64,000 bases of DNA, from the NCBI RefSeq assembly GCF_021018805.1, contig NW_026960607.1, positions 2,730,501 to 2,794,500 on the forward strand, in the 5' to 3' direction. The notes under the pieces were generated by a model. That model saw only the letters and a program-made list of their open reading frames with translations. It was not told the origin of the DNA and searched no databases. This document shows, piece after piece, positions 1 to 9,766 of this stretch; the first letter of the stretch is position 1, and every line of letters starts with the position of its first letter. This DNA is from Prinia subflava. Lineage: Eukaryota; Chordata; Aves; Passeriformes; Cisticolidae. The position numbers and the translations under genes are program-made.

Positions 1-3000
1 CAAACCTTCTACTTAATATGAAACACTTAGTTATCTAGGAGAATCTCATGGCAACAACAAATTTTAGTAATGTTAGGTATATTTGCTAGGTCAGTAAATA
101 AAGTATGAAAGAAGTGTGATTTCATCATCTTTTGAAAGACTTAGAGACTTTAATGATGGAAGAGCTAATATGTGTATTGTGCATATTACCACAAGCTGTC
201 AGCAAGTCATCTGCAGCAAGGTGGGAAGAGTTGCAGTGTATATGACATAGAAATGATCTTGTGATTGCCCAATGTTCTAAGCAAAAGATAGCTTTGACTT
301 CACAGGTAAGCTCATAATATTTTCTTTGAATTTTGCCATTCTAAAAAGCAACGAACCAGTACAACAGTAATAATCAAAGCTTGGCCAGTTCACAGCATGT
401 CTCTTCAACTGAATTGTGGTGAACTTAAAAGTTGCTGCTGTTATAGAAATTTTTTTTAATTTATCATAATATAGATGTCAGTGAATGAATTATCGAGATT
501 ATTATTCAGCATCTTCCGGATTTGCCATATATTCTTTTCTGTTACTGAGTCAAATGTATTGCATGTGATTGATTGTGTTGACTTACAGCATTTGCCCTAT
601 GTTTGTAATAACAGTTTTGTAAAATGATGAATAAATTATCTTTCTCCCCCTTTTTCCTTAGTTCTGAGCTATCAGCCTAAATTTCCTTCACACTTTGTGT
701 CCTTCACCCAGATATGATTTTTCACAGTTATTCTAGCAGCAGTTCACTTCTCAGACTACCTTTCTTCTTGCTATCCTGTCCACTGTTGATTTAAAATGTT
801 GACTGACAAAATTAAGTTCTTAAATTAGGATTGCTTTGTGTAGAAAATATTTCCTAGTAAAACTCTGCTATGGAAAAGTTAAAATTCTAGGAGCACCTGT
901 ATTTCTTAGGGGAACTATATATTTTAGGGCTTTTGTTTGGTTTTTAGCATTGATGAATTGGTTGCAAAATGAAAGGAGTACACAGAACAATAATTTTTAA
1001 ATACTAGTCGTATATTTATGCCTGTAGTAGCAGGTACTGAACAAGATCTGTTTACTCACCTTAGCATGTAACATTTGTCCTATGAGCTAAGTTCCTGTGG
1101 CCAAGCAAAAAAGAGGAAGAAAAAATATTTCTCCTGAGTTTTTCAACTTTCCACCAGCCCTAATAAATGCTAATTGTAGTTTATAGGAGAAAACTTGTCT
1201 GAAAAATCCAGAATTTTTTATTATTCGGGTATTTTTCATATGTGAAAGAACACCCAATGCTTCTGGAGACGATTCTGTGTAAACTATTTGGTAGGATATT
1301 GAATGATGTAGGAAATAATCTAGAAAAGCAGTAACTTGAGCTTTTAACTGCTCATGAAGCTGCAGAGGGAAGTAACTGATAAGAATTAGACTTTTAAATA
1401 AATGACCAAGAAATTGTGAAATCATGGGACAGTATATATGAGAATCTGATAACATACTGTATGAGAAAGGTCATACAAGGAAACTATTTTATCAAGTTGA
1501 AAAGTTTGAAAGTTATAGTGGTTTACTTATGACACTGATAAAGGAAAAGCAAGAGGAAATATGGGCCTCAAATTTAGGTCAGCCAGCTGAAGGAAAATTG
1601 GCATTGATTCCTTAAAGGATGGAATCTGTAAGGTTGTCCTTAAGGCAATGCTTTACAGATTTCTTGTCACTGGGTGAAAAAAATGCCAGAAAACAATGCC
1701 AACAACTCCCCCAAAAGGAAACTGATGAAATCATCAGTGTGTTCTGATCTTGCGTTCTTAGTAGTAGTATCAGGTACATCTAAGCATAGAATATGACTTA
1801 CAAAGTTACATACAAGTAGCCTTTCTTGTTTTTTGTTTGTTTACAACTGTCATGAAGCAGTTCTAAGCATGCTGGGTAACAGTCTGAATTTGAGTGACTG
1901 CAATGCCGTCATGGGACAAAACCTGGACAGTAGGATTAACCTAAAGTTTTGGAAAAATTAGATGTACATTGATACTTTATTCTGGATAATGTCAAAGTAA
2001 CTAACAACTAAGTGGTTCTAGATAGCTTTTGCCTTTTTTTTTTTTTCCGAGTATGTGTCCATATTCTTAAAGTAATGTTTAACAGTGTTGGAAACTCACT
2101 TGATATGTGTTACTGTAAAATCCAGGACAGCAGAATTCTATGGCAGAAGTAAAGAAGAAAATTATTATGGAACATAGGGACACACTTCTTCAGCCTGTTT
2201 TTACCATTAGTAATACTGAACTGGGCAGATGCAACAGTAAAACATTAATGAGGTAATTGATATATTGTTACAACGTTCATGCACACATATGTATGTAAAA
2301 ATATGTGTAAGTGTAGATATCTCTCAGCCCCTGGACACTTGCGTGTCTGTATATTATATCTCTTCTAGCTTTTCTTTGCATGATAATGCTACTCAAAATA
2401 TCTTCTAATATATCTGCTAAGTTATGAATGTACTCTATCAATGACTCTCATGGGCTATTTAATCTGTTTTAGCAGACCAAAATAATTTGAATGCTTGTCC
2501 GAGAGAAAAATCAAGTTTATCTTAAAACTTGCATTTCCAATTGCTAATCAAAACTGTAGTCTGTCCCAAAGGCTGTTGAAATGAATATAAGTTTGGGCGT
2601 TTTTTCTCCAAATTTACTTTTGAATCTGACCTATGTGGAGTCTACACTTTGGCATGAGAAATCTATTTGTGCAAACAAGGAGAGAGAAGGTGGAAACAGC
2701 TTGCCTCTGAGTCATGGGATTTTGACTCTCAGAAGTAAAATGTTATGTTAATAACCTGGTCCAGGACAACAAGAGGTGAAAACTAGAAATTACTTATTGT
2801 GTAGAGTAAAAGTGTCCTCACTGTCAGCTCATAAGTTCACAAGTAAATTGTATTTTGTGCTGGCACAGTTTTAAAAAAACCCAACAAACATATCATCACT
2901 ATGTCTCCATGAGTAAGTTGATTCCTTATAGCAGCTTCCAGTTAAAAGTACACGGTGTCTGGATGAGGCTTACAGTATTTGCAGATATTCTGTCTCCAGC

Positions 3001-3631
3001 CACTCTACTGTTAAGAATGACATGACTTTTAAATTTTGTTTAATGACTAATTCTTAAATTTACTGTATCCTTTCAATTTTAATGACACTATTACTTCTGT
3101 TTAACTAAAAATAGTCATTTAACACAACCGATTATATAAACAGCAGCAGAGAACCTAGTCTTTCAAAACCCGTTTTGTGTGTACACAAACATTTTTATGT
3201 TGTGTGTATATATATGTTTTGTATTTGATACATATGCATGTGTTCATGTGTGTTATGTTTTAAATTAATGCAATATTTTCATAGCATTTTTTTTGCATGC
3301 AGCAAAGTTTGTCCCTAGTGATCAGCTGCTATGCTAACTAAAACTGGTTATCTAATTAAAATGATCTCAAATTTGAAGTTTTTCTTGAGAATATTTATGA
3401 ATGCCTTGGTCTTAAATACAGAGATATATTTTCCCTATAGCAAGTGTTCTACATTGATAATGAGTATAGTGGAAGGAAGAATATAGTTTTCTGAGGGTGT
3501 TTTGGTGCCTTTCTGCTGGGTCCTTTTAATATTTGTTTGCAGTTGTGTGTTTTGGGTTTGGCCAATGGCAAATCTCTAAGCAACAGCTACTTTGGGAGAA
3601 AAACCCCCCATTTTTACTATTGAACATGATG
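1..3631. other. AT-rich DNA, no gene seen
   Basis: No recognisable gene, RNA gene or well-defined repeat was found in this stretch. It has ordinary AT-rich composition with short T runs (for example near 2034-2046) and a TG/TA-rich patch near 3170-3240. A 122-codon minus-strand open frame lies at 1087-1455 but shows no recognisable domain, so it is not called a gene. Confidence 0.6.
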
Positions 3632-3637
3632 ATATAT

Positions 3638-4029
3638 TGTGGATGCATGGCTGGAAAAGAAGGGACATGTGCACAATCCTGCTTTTAGCCTAAAGGATGA
3701 GTAGAAGCTGAAACGTCCTTGAACCGTTCCTTAGATGGCATAAGGAGGAAGTAAAGTTTGTAACAATAGCTGTAACAGGATGCTAGACAGGATGCATTGA
3801 CCATAAGTTGGGGAAGATTTGCAGCATTTAGCCTCGTGGACAGAGCTTCTGAACCAATTATATATAATGCAAGGACACATGAACACTATGGTTTAACCAA
3901 TGATGTTCAGAGTTAGGTGCATGATATGCTTAGCACAGTATAAATGTACGTCAAATAGCTGAATAAATGAGCAAGATTTTTAACTCATATTGAGTGCTGT
4001 CTTGACTCTGGCTGATTCCCCAGCCAACA
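3638..4029 (+). mobile_element. Solo LTR, 392 bp, plus orientation
   Basis: A 392-bp block begins TG and ends CA and is flanked by the same six bases, ATATAT, at 3632-3637 and 4030-4035. A TATA-like box (GTATAAAT, about 3938-3945) and a polyadenylation signal (AATAAA, 3962-3967) lie in the order and near-3' position expected of an LTR read on the plus strand. No internal retroviral sequence is attached, so this is a solo LTR left by recombination between two LTRs. The flanking ATATAT is low complexity, which weakens the duplication as proof slightly. No other copy of this family was seen in the window. Confidence 0.75.
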
Positions 4030-4091
4030 ATATATGGCATGAATCCTCTTTTGGCCAGTTTGAGCCAGCTGCACCAGCTGTGTACCCTCCC

Positions 4092-4448
4092 TAAAGAATT
4101 AGGGACTCTGAGAATGGAGTTTGGAGACAGAGCAACGCAGGTCCGATCAATATGGTTATAACATAGGTTCTCCTCTTTATTCACGAGATGGCTGGTTATA
4201 TACAGTAAGAATAGTTTACAGTAACAGGTGCATTTCTGTTGGCAGTGAGCGTGAACAAAAATGTAAGCTATTACAGTTTAAGGCAGCAACCGTATTTCCA
4301 TCTTAACTATCTCAGCTAAAGCATGTACACACCTTAAGTGACTTTCTAACTGCGCCACAGGTTTATCTACCTCTAGGCAGGCCAAAATCTGAGGCCTAGT
4401 TTGGGATAGCTCAACCTTTATTCTATAAGTCATCCTGCTCTTGCTACA
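4092..4448 (-). repeat. 3' LTR of provirus A
   Basis: In sense orientation it begins TGTAGCAAGAGCAGG at 4448 and carries AATAAA on the minus strand near 4178. It matches the 7637-7989 LTR almost base for base from about 4119 to 4448. The outermost 27-30 bases (4092-4118) are markedly different from the partner LTR and from the solo copy at 36 kb, and the expected terminal CA has become TA. The start at 4092 is chosen because it abuts the CCTCCC target duplication. Confidence 0.8.
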
Positions 4449-4613
4449 AATTGCCCGTTTTTCTTTTGAGCTATCCAAACTGTGTCTGTGGCACGGCTGG
4501 CTACTTTTGCATACACTGTTACAAGCAAGCACTACTTGATTCGCCCAGAAAAACTCCAAGATCCCAGCCATTAAAAGCAAAAAGATAAAAGCACAGTATT
4601 CAGTCTTTGCCAT
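4278..4613 (-). other. Open frame with hydrophobic N-terminus, unknown
   Basis: A 111-codon open frame starts 5 bases after the stop of the 107-codon frame at 4618-4941. Residues about 6-30 are strongly hydrophobic, resembling a signal anchor or membrane segment. After about 55 residues it crosses the polypurine tract and runs into the 3' LTR, so its C-terminus is probably meaningless. It sits where env or an accessory gene would lie, but no envelope motif was recognised. It may be a decayed 3' coding remnant or chance. Confidence 0.3.
4449..4468 (-). other. Polypurine tract of provirus A
   Basis: On the minus strand, just upstream of the 3' LTR, a purine-rich run of AAAAGAAAAACGGG type is present, the position from which plus-strand DNA synthesis is primed in retroviruses. 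It supports the minus orientation and marks the boundary between internal sequence and the 3' LTR. Confidence 0.65.
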
Positions 4614-4617
4614 TCAT

Positions 4618-4941
4618 CTATACACGTTTTAAATTTAAAGTCTCAAAATCGTCTGTGGTCTCTTCTTCACTGCCTGGTGATGTATCACGACTGCAGGCTC
4701 CTCTGTTGTTACTGGGATAGTCGACGTTGCTTTCTGTCAACGCAGCTGCAATGATGTGTCCTTGTTGCTCTATAGCATTTTGCATAGCTGTGGTGAATGC
4801 TGCTGTCTCGTCTTGTTCAGCTCTGGCAGCTTTTACTAGCATCTTATTGACTCTACAGCTTTGAAGAAGGTAAGTTAAAACAGTTCTGGTATGTGAGTTG
4901 GTATTCTCATAGGCAAGGGAACGAAATAGATGTTCTTGCAT
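4618..4941 (-). other. Open frame, 107 codons, unknown, in provirus A 3' region
   Basis: The frame has near-normal amino-acid composition: a helical, charged middle (about residues 30-70, rich in Ala, Gln and Glu) and an acidic Ser/Thr-rich tail (about residues 80-107). It is not recognised as any retroviral protein. The next frame (4278-4613) begins 5 bases downstream, a tight spacing that could be coincidence. It could be an accessory protein, a captured fragment, or chance. A frame of this length in normal-GC DNA is only weak evidence. Confidence 0.3.
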
Positions 4942-4999
4942 ACCAATGAAAGCAAAATGTAATTATCAAATCATTTTTGCCATTACCTCAGAGACTGAA

Positions 5000-5230
5000 A
5001 ACTGCTGAAACACTTTCTTTTAGTGAAGATCCTGATACCTTTTCCCAGGCAAGGATACCAGGTTTCACCTCAAAGTTGAGTCAGCTGTTATATTCATAAG
5101 ATCAAATTGCTAAATCAAAATAACTTGCCTATTATTTTTTGGAGCAGAAACCTCTGGGCTTTGTTGGCAAACAACATCTGTCCAAGTTAAAATCAGTCTG
5201 GCCAGGACTCAAACTTTAAGTTGGAGTGAT
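5000..5230 (-). repeat. Module shared with provirus D
   Basis: By eye this segment aligns with 56960-57200 inside provirus D, in the same orientation and the same relative place (3' half of the internal region). The clearest stretch is the TCAGCT.TTATATT box (5081-5094 here, about 57066-57079 there), followed by similar AT-rich sequence ending in ATTTTTTG. Identity looks like 60-70% with small gaps. The LTRs of A and D are not alike, so a common internal segment suggests recombination between families or shared ancestry. Confidence 0.45.
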
Positions 5231-6060
5231 GATCTTTAATATATCTTTTAAGTATAACTTCTAATAACAATAAACATAAAATGCCTAAAATACAGCAAAC
5301 TGTTATAATATCTTTACACAAAAAAAAGTACTTAAAATGAAACTTAAGAAAAATTTCTGACTTGCACTTCATAATACAATTACATTTTTTAACAACAGCA
5401 TTTACAAAATGCTTAAATGGCTGAAAAACAAATAGAAAAATTCAAAATGACAAATGCTTTTTTGAAAAACCTTATCATACTATATAATCAATATATCAAT
5501 ACTTAACATGTCAACAAATTGTATTTCAACTCTCATACACTTATGAATTCAAAATGAAACAAAAGACTAAAACAATTCACAACTAACAATAAAATCAAAG
5601 ATCTAAACAATTGCATCTTCTCTTTAAATCTTATTTATCAATGTTCTGTCATCATCATTTCAAATGAAACTGTTTCATTTTCGAAGAAAAATAACTAAAC
5701 TTTGCAAATCAAACATACTTTTTATAAATTGTAAATCACCTTTTAAATCAACTAACACTTAAATCTAACATAAATCTTAATAAAAAATTTTACAACTTAC
5801 AGTAACCTTATAAAATCTATATGCAGCAAATCAATAAAATATAAATTCATTACTAATTAAACTTCTTGAAACTTAAATATAAACTTAACTTAAACACATC
5901 AGGGCCCAAATCTTAACAATAAACTTTAAAATTATATATTTAGCAATATGTAACTCAAACTCAAACTAAACCACACAAAAATTAATCTTAACAACATCAA
6001 AATATAGAAACATAACTCAACCTTACACACAATGAATAACTCTGGCTAAAAGCTCATTTT
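5230..6060. other. G-poor, strongly strand-biased tract in provirus A
   Basis: For about 830 bases the plus strand is almost free of G while C stays near ordinary levels. In 5701-6000 I count about 11 G in 300 bases, against about 11 C in the first 60 of those bases. In the element's sense direction this is a U-rich, C-poor RNA segment. There are no open frames of note. The flanks on both sides, inside the same element, return to normal composition. The cause is unknown; see the findings. Confidence 0.7.
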
Positions 6061-6269
6061 CATTTCATTTTCTATTTTATCTTCTTTATGATAGGATGTC
6101 CCTTTCTCACACTGTGTTTCTCACACAATGATTGACTGCTCCACAACAGAGGGACGAATGATTGTATTTTCTTCTTCTGGTCTTTTCTTACAATGTCCAC
6201 ATGCTGTTCTGTTGAAACACTTGTTGAAGTGCTGTGAGAATTCCTTCGCTTTGGGCTTGGAGGATCTTA

Positions 6270-6926
6270 TCAAGTTGAAATATGTCTGCTTTGCTGTATG
6301 TTTTCACTATCTTTGCTTAACAATCCTGGAAGCTCTTCAGGCATTGGCATAACATAAGGTCGAGTCACAAAGACTTGATTGCTTTCAAAGATGATACTGA
6401 CAGGTTCTGCACTTATTGAGGGGACACTCATGCTGCCCACCCTCACCGCGTGGGGGTAGGGAGAGTGTAGAGGCCAATTAGTTGGCCAATGTAGTTGATT
6501 TATGGTAGAAGTGTTCACGCTCGTGTCAAAAAGTAGTGATAGGGTGACAGATTGCGTTGATCCATACTGCGGGGGCGCAGGGGCTTTAGATCGAGCCGGG
6601 TCTGAGTTCACAAAGGCTGACATGGGCGCAGCCATGTTTGTTTTGATCACATGTGCTGATGATGTCAGCTCTTTTTCTGGTGAGGAGAAATCTAACACCA
6701 CCCCGCTCTCAGCACCGTCCTGAACTCTGCCTCCTTGCTGCATCACTTGTGCCCGCCCTCCTCCGCCTTTGGCCCCGCCTGCCTCCTTGTCTTTCACTCC
6801 ACTCCTTGAGTCTGGTGGCCAAGACACTTCCTGTTTGCTCTCAGTCTCTCCGGGCAGTGATGAAGGCATTTCTTCCCTCGGACCATGCAGTACGCTGCAT
6901 CCACCATTCCACGCAGAGAGGGGCAA
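6270..6926 (-). pseudogene. gag-like fragment with PPQY late-domain motif
   Basis: A 218-codon open frame lies in the gag position of provirus A. Its first 90 residues are Gly/Ser/Glu-rich and its middle is Pro-rich. Residues 118-121 read PPQY (6564-6575), matching the PPxY late-domain motif that recruits NEDD4-type ubiquitin ligases for budding in many Gag proteins. The part after about residue 125 is rich in Ser, Thr, Val and Pro. No capsid major homology region or zinc knuckle is visible, so the capsid and nucleocapsid appear deleted or unrecognisable. It overlaps the 6794-7153 frame in another phase, consistent with a frameshifted gag. Confidence 0.45.
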
Positions 6927-7153
6927 AGCGGAGCTGCGTTCTCACTTACGGAATGCATGGAATTTATACTGAAGAACCTGGCTACCTTAGATGATTTCTT
7001 TTGTTCTTTTATCTCGGAGAGGAAAACTCCAGAGTCAGAGGGACAAAGAGTCGTTCTCTCTAAAGCTAAAATTGCAGCTTTGCATTTTTCCAAATCACGC
7101 CTAATTCTGAGCAAATCTTTGCTTCTTTCCCTTGCGAAACAACAGAGTCCCAT
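6794..7153 (-). pseudogene. gag N-terminal-like fragment, starts Met-Gly
   Basis: A 119-codon frame begins Met-Gly-Leu-Cys-Cys. An N-terminal Met-Gly is the precondition for myristoylation of retroviral matrix proteins, although residue 6 is Phe and not the usual Ser/Thr. A charged helical stretch (about residues 8-32) follows, then a basic, Cys-containing tail. It lies between the leader and the PPQY-bearing frame, as a matrix segment would. No clear matrix homology was recognised, so this is a positional inference. Confidence 0.4.
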
Positions 7154-7252
7154 AATAATTCACTTATTTCCTTCCATCCTGCTTCACTAAAACGAAGCGA
7201 TGGCTGATTTAACTTTTTGTTCTTCCAAACCCATAGGGTTTACTGTCTCATA

Positions 7253-7522
7253 TTAGTTTCTTTGATCTTTTTGCCCCTTTTTGAGGCAATAGTTGCTAAA
7301 CCTTCTCCATGCTTTTAAAATCCTTTGTCTCTTTCGCGTCAGTTGCTTACCTCTTTCTTCCACCACGTGTTGCTGTTCCCCTCGGGGTGAAATCAGGCGA
7401 CAAGCGTTCTCCAACCCCAGCCCTGTGAGCTCAGGATATGTCCAAGCATCAGGGACTTGCTCCGCGTTTAGGCGAAATCCGTGCTTAGATGAAAAGTTTA
7501 AAAGCCAAAATAAAATCAGCAT
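7253..7522 (-). other. Leader open frame of provirus A, unknown
   Basis: An 89-codon frame starts about 95 bases inside the primer-binding site and spans the splice-donor-like site. The first 13 residues are hydrophobic; the rest is charged and ends in a Lys/Arg-rich stretch. It may be a gag 5' extension or an untranslated leader that happens to be open. It is not recognised. Confidence 0.25.
7345..7356 (-). promoter_or_regulatory. Candidate major splice donor of provirus A
   Basis: The minus strand reads AGAGGTAAGCAA with the predicted exon/intron junction between 7351 and 7350. It closely fits the vertebrate donor consensus and lies about 270 bases downstream of the primer site, where retroviruses carry their major donor. 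Provirus D has the same AGAGGTAAGC decamer in the equivalent leader position (60352-60361). Confidence 0.45.
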
Positions 7523-7616
7523 TTAAGCTCCACATTTAAGTGTAATAAAACCAAATAAAATCTGTATCAAAACGTCCAAGTATCTGCATCAAAGCAAAAA
7601 ATAAAAAGAAAAACAA

Positions 7617-7634
7617 GTCCCTGTTTGGGCACCA
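7617..7634 (-). promoter_or_regulatory. Primer-binding site, tRNA-Lys3 type
   Basis: The minus strand reads TGGTGCCCAAACAGGGAC starting two bases inside the 5' LTR. It differs from the tRNA-Lys3 complement at two positions, both readable as CpG decay. This fixes the 5' LTR as the right-hand one and the element as minus strand. Confidence 0.8.
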
Positions 7635-7636
7635 GA

Positions 7637-7989
7637 TGAAGGCTGGGACTCAATCTTGAGGTTGGAGACAGAGCAACGCAGGTCCGATCAATATGGTTAT
7701 AACATACGTTCTCCCCTTTATTCACGAGATGGCTGGTTATATACAGTAAGAATAGTTTACAGTAACAGGTGCATTTCTGTTGGCAGTGAGCGTGAACAAA
7801 AATGTAAGCTATTACAGTTTAAGGCAGCAACCGTATTTCCATCTTAACTATCTCAGCTAAAGCATGTACACACCTTAAGTGACTTTCTAACTGCGCCACA
7901 GGTTTATCTACTTCTAGGCAGGCCAGAATCTGAGGCCTAGTTTGGGATAGCTCAACCTTTATTCTATAAGTCATCCTGCTCTTGCTACA
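7637..7989 (-). repeat. 5' LTR of provirus A, 353 bp
   Basis: In sense orientation it runs from TGTAGCAAGAGCAGG at 7989 to CCTTCA at 7637, with AATAAA near 7720. It is followed by two bases and the primer-binding site, and is preceded by the target duplication CCTCCC. It matches the solo LTR at 36105-36458 through both ends. Confidence 0.88.
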
Positions 7990-8401
7990 CCTCCCAAATT
8001 CTTGCCCACCCCCAGCCTACTTGCTGGCAGAGACTCACTAAGGAACTGAGAAAGTTTTGAGTCATGCAAGAACTGCTTCTCAATAGCCAGAGCTTCAGTG
8101 TAACCCACTCTGTTTTAGCCACAAATCCAAAACATTGTTCCACCAGGGCTCCTATGAAGAAAATGAACTTCATCCCAGACTGACCCAGTGCAGCCCTCTT
8201 CTTTTCTTACCCACTATGGGTATGTGTAATGATCATTTCTTCTTAGCATTTCCTTGTTAATTATTTTCTCTCAAGTAGTTTTTCATATCTAGAAATACAT
8301 TTTGAATGTTGTCTTTCTTTCTGAATTATTTTTTGCTTGTAAATTTCATTCTCAAATAGACTGACCTGAATAATGCTCCACCTGAATGCATGTAGAAAAC
8401 G

Positions 8402-8970
8402 TTCCCCAGGCTGAATGGACCAAGTGACCCCAACTGCTCTTCACTCACCTTCCACTCAAGGCTCTTCACCATCTCCATTGCCCTCCTTTTCACACTCACT
8501 AATAGCTTTAACTTCTTCTTGTATTGTGGTGCCCAAAACTGCCCTCAGCACTTGAGGTAAGGCCACCCCAGTGCAGAGCAGAGCTGGACAATCCCCTCCC
8601 TTGCCCGGCTGTCAATTCTGTGCCTGATGCCCCCCAGGACACGCTTGGCCCTCCTGGCTGCCAGAGCACCATGACTTACATTCACTTTGCCATTGACCAG
8701 AAACCCCAGCTCCCTTTCCATAGCACTGCTTTCCAGCATCTCATTCCCCAGTCTGTACATACATCCAGGGTTGCCCAGTCCCAGGTGCAGTATCTCGCAC
8801 TTTTTTCCTGTTAAATCTCATGTGGTTGGTGATTGCCCAGCCCTCCAATTTATCAAGGTCTCTCTGCAGGCCTTCCCTGCCTCTGAGGAGTCAACAGCTC
8901 CTCCCAATTTTGTATCATCTCCAAGCTTTCTCAGTATCCTCTCTTTAGCTTTGAGAGCTCCTCATTCTGA
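8402..8970 (-). mobile_element. CR1 LINE fragment
   Basis: The plus strand shows the reverse complement of the CR1 3' part: the phrase built on TTGTATTGTGGTGCCCAAAACTG, then the CACTTGAGGTAAGGCC and GTGCAGAGCAGAGCTGGACA segments, and finally CCAATTTATCAAGGTCTCTCTGCA. Both the 3' end and the 5' part are missing. Open frames across it do not carry an intact reverse transcriptase. Confidence 0.8.
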
Positions 8971-9741
8971 GGACCTTGCTTTATGCTTTAAGGTGTGCTA
9001 TGAATATGCAGTAGCTAAAAGTTTCTGCTAATGGGTATTCTGCAACTCTTCATAGGGTAGATAAAAGTCCATAAGTATTATAGTGCAGCTGTAATAAAGC
9101 TCTATTTATTGGAAAAACTGTAGAACTGATTTTTCTAGAAGTTCTTAATTTCTATGGAGGGAAAAAATCCACTTCAATTTCCACTCCCAAGAATTTTTTT
9201 TCCTTTTTTCACTTACATCTGCTTACTATTGGTATATCATACCACCTCCTGACTGAGAAAAAAAACTGTATATAGAAACTTAAATTTAAGCATGTACTGA
9301 AAGTCAAAAGATATTAAAGCATGTGTTTAGAGCTAACTGAACTGAACTGAGTCAGCAAGATCTTGAATAGTAATATTGCCATGTTACTGGTCAGAGGTCA
9401 CATCACTTCTTGCATCCTTTGTCATTTTTAGTTATGAGGTTTGATGATGCAAAAGGACTTAGTATTCATAAACTATATACTCTATACTACATGAACAACC
9501 CTGCCTTTGGCACTTGATATTCTGGATTTTCTGCTATAGTGTATTTGGTGTACTGTTAGAGCAGTGACCTCAAATAAACAACAAACATCTCAAATGACAT
9601 TATTTTATTTTCTCAGTTATCCAGTGTTTCTTCACCCCAAAATCTCACTCTGGCTTTGATCATCTGTAGCTCTTTCTATGGCACACAAAGGTGAAACAGA
9701 CACTTAGTAAGCAGCAGTCACTGTTGCAAAACACATCCTCC

Positions 9742-9766
9742 AATAGAGGGCTTCCAGCCCTCTATT
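9742..9766. repeat. Perfect 11-bp inverted repeat
   Basis: AATAGAGGGCT (9742-9752) and its exact reverse complement AGCCCTCTATT (9756-9766) are separated by TCC. This makes a tight DNA or RNA hairpin. No flanking T run or element was found that would explain it. Confidence 0.6.

Larger units (their letters stand above)
4092..7989 (-). mobile_element. Provirus, family A, complete ends but non-autonomous
   Basis: Two copies of a roughly 355-bp LTR in the same minus orientation enclose about 3.2 kb. The flanks carry the 6-bp direct repeat CCTCCC (4086-4091 and 7990-7995). In sense (minus) order the element has the 5' LTR (right), a lysine-tRNA primer site, a splice-donor-like site, gag-like open frames, a G-poor low-complexity tract (on the plus strand), two small open frames, a purine tract and the 3' LTR (left). 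No protease, reverse transcriptase, integrase or envelope could be recognised, so it must have depended on another element. The 6-bp duplication and lysine primer fit class II (betaretrovirus-like) ERVs. The LTRs differ at about 4 of 325 aligned bases apart from the outer 30 bases, so the insertion is fairly young. Confidence 0.85.

Noticed and set aside
1087..1455. 122-codon minus open frame
   Set aside because: No recognisable domain, no neighbouring exon signals, and composition typical of translated AT-rich DNA.
5230..6060. APOBEC-type hypermutation as the cause of the G-poor tract
   Set aside because: Such editing lowers sense-strand G, whereas here sense-strand C is depleted.
4119..7989. 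Repeated blocks as a CRISPR-like or satellite array
   Set aside because: The repeats are two LTRs of one provirus, with target duplication, primer site and purine tract.
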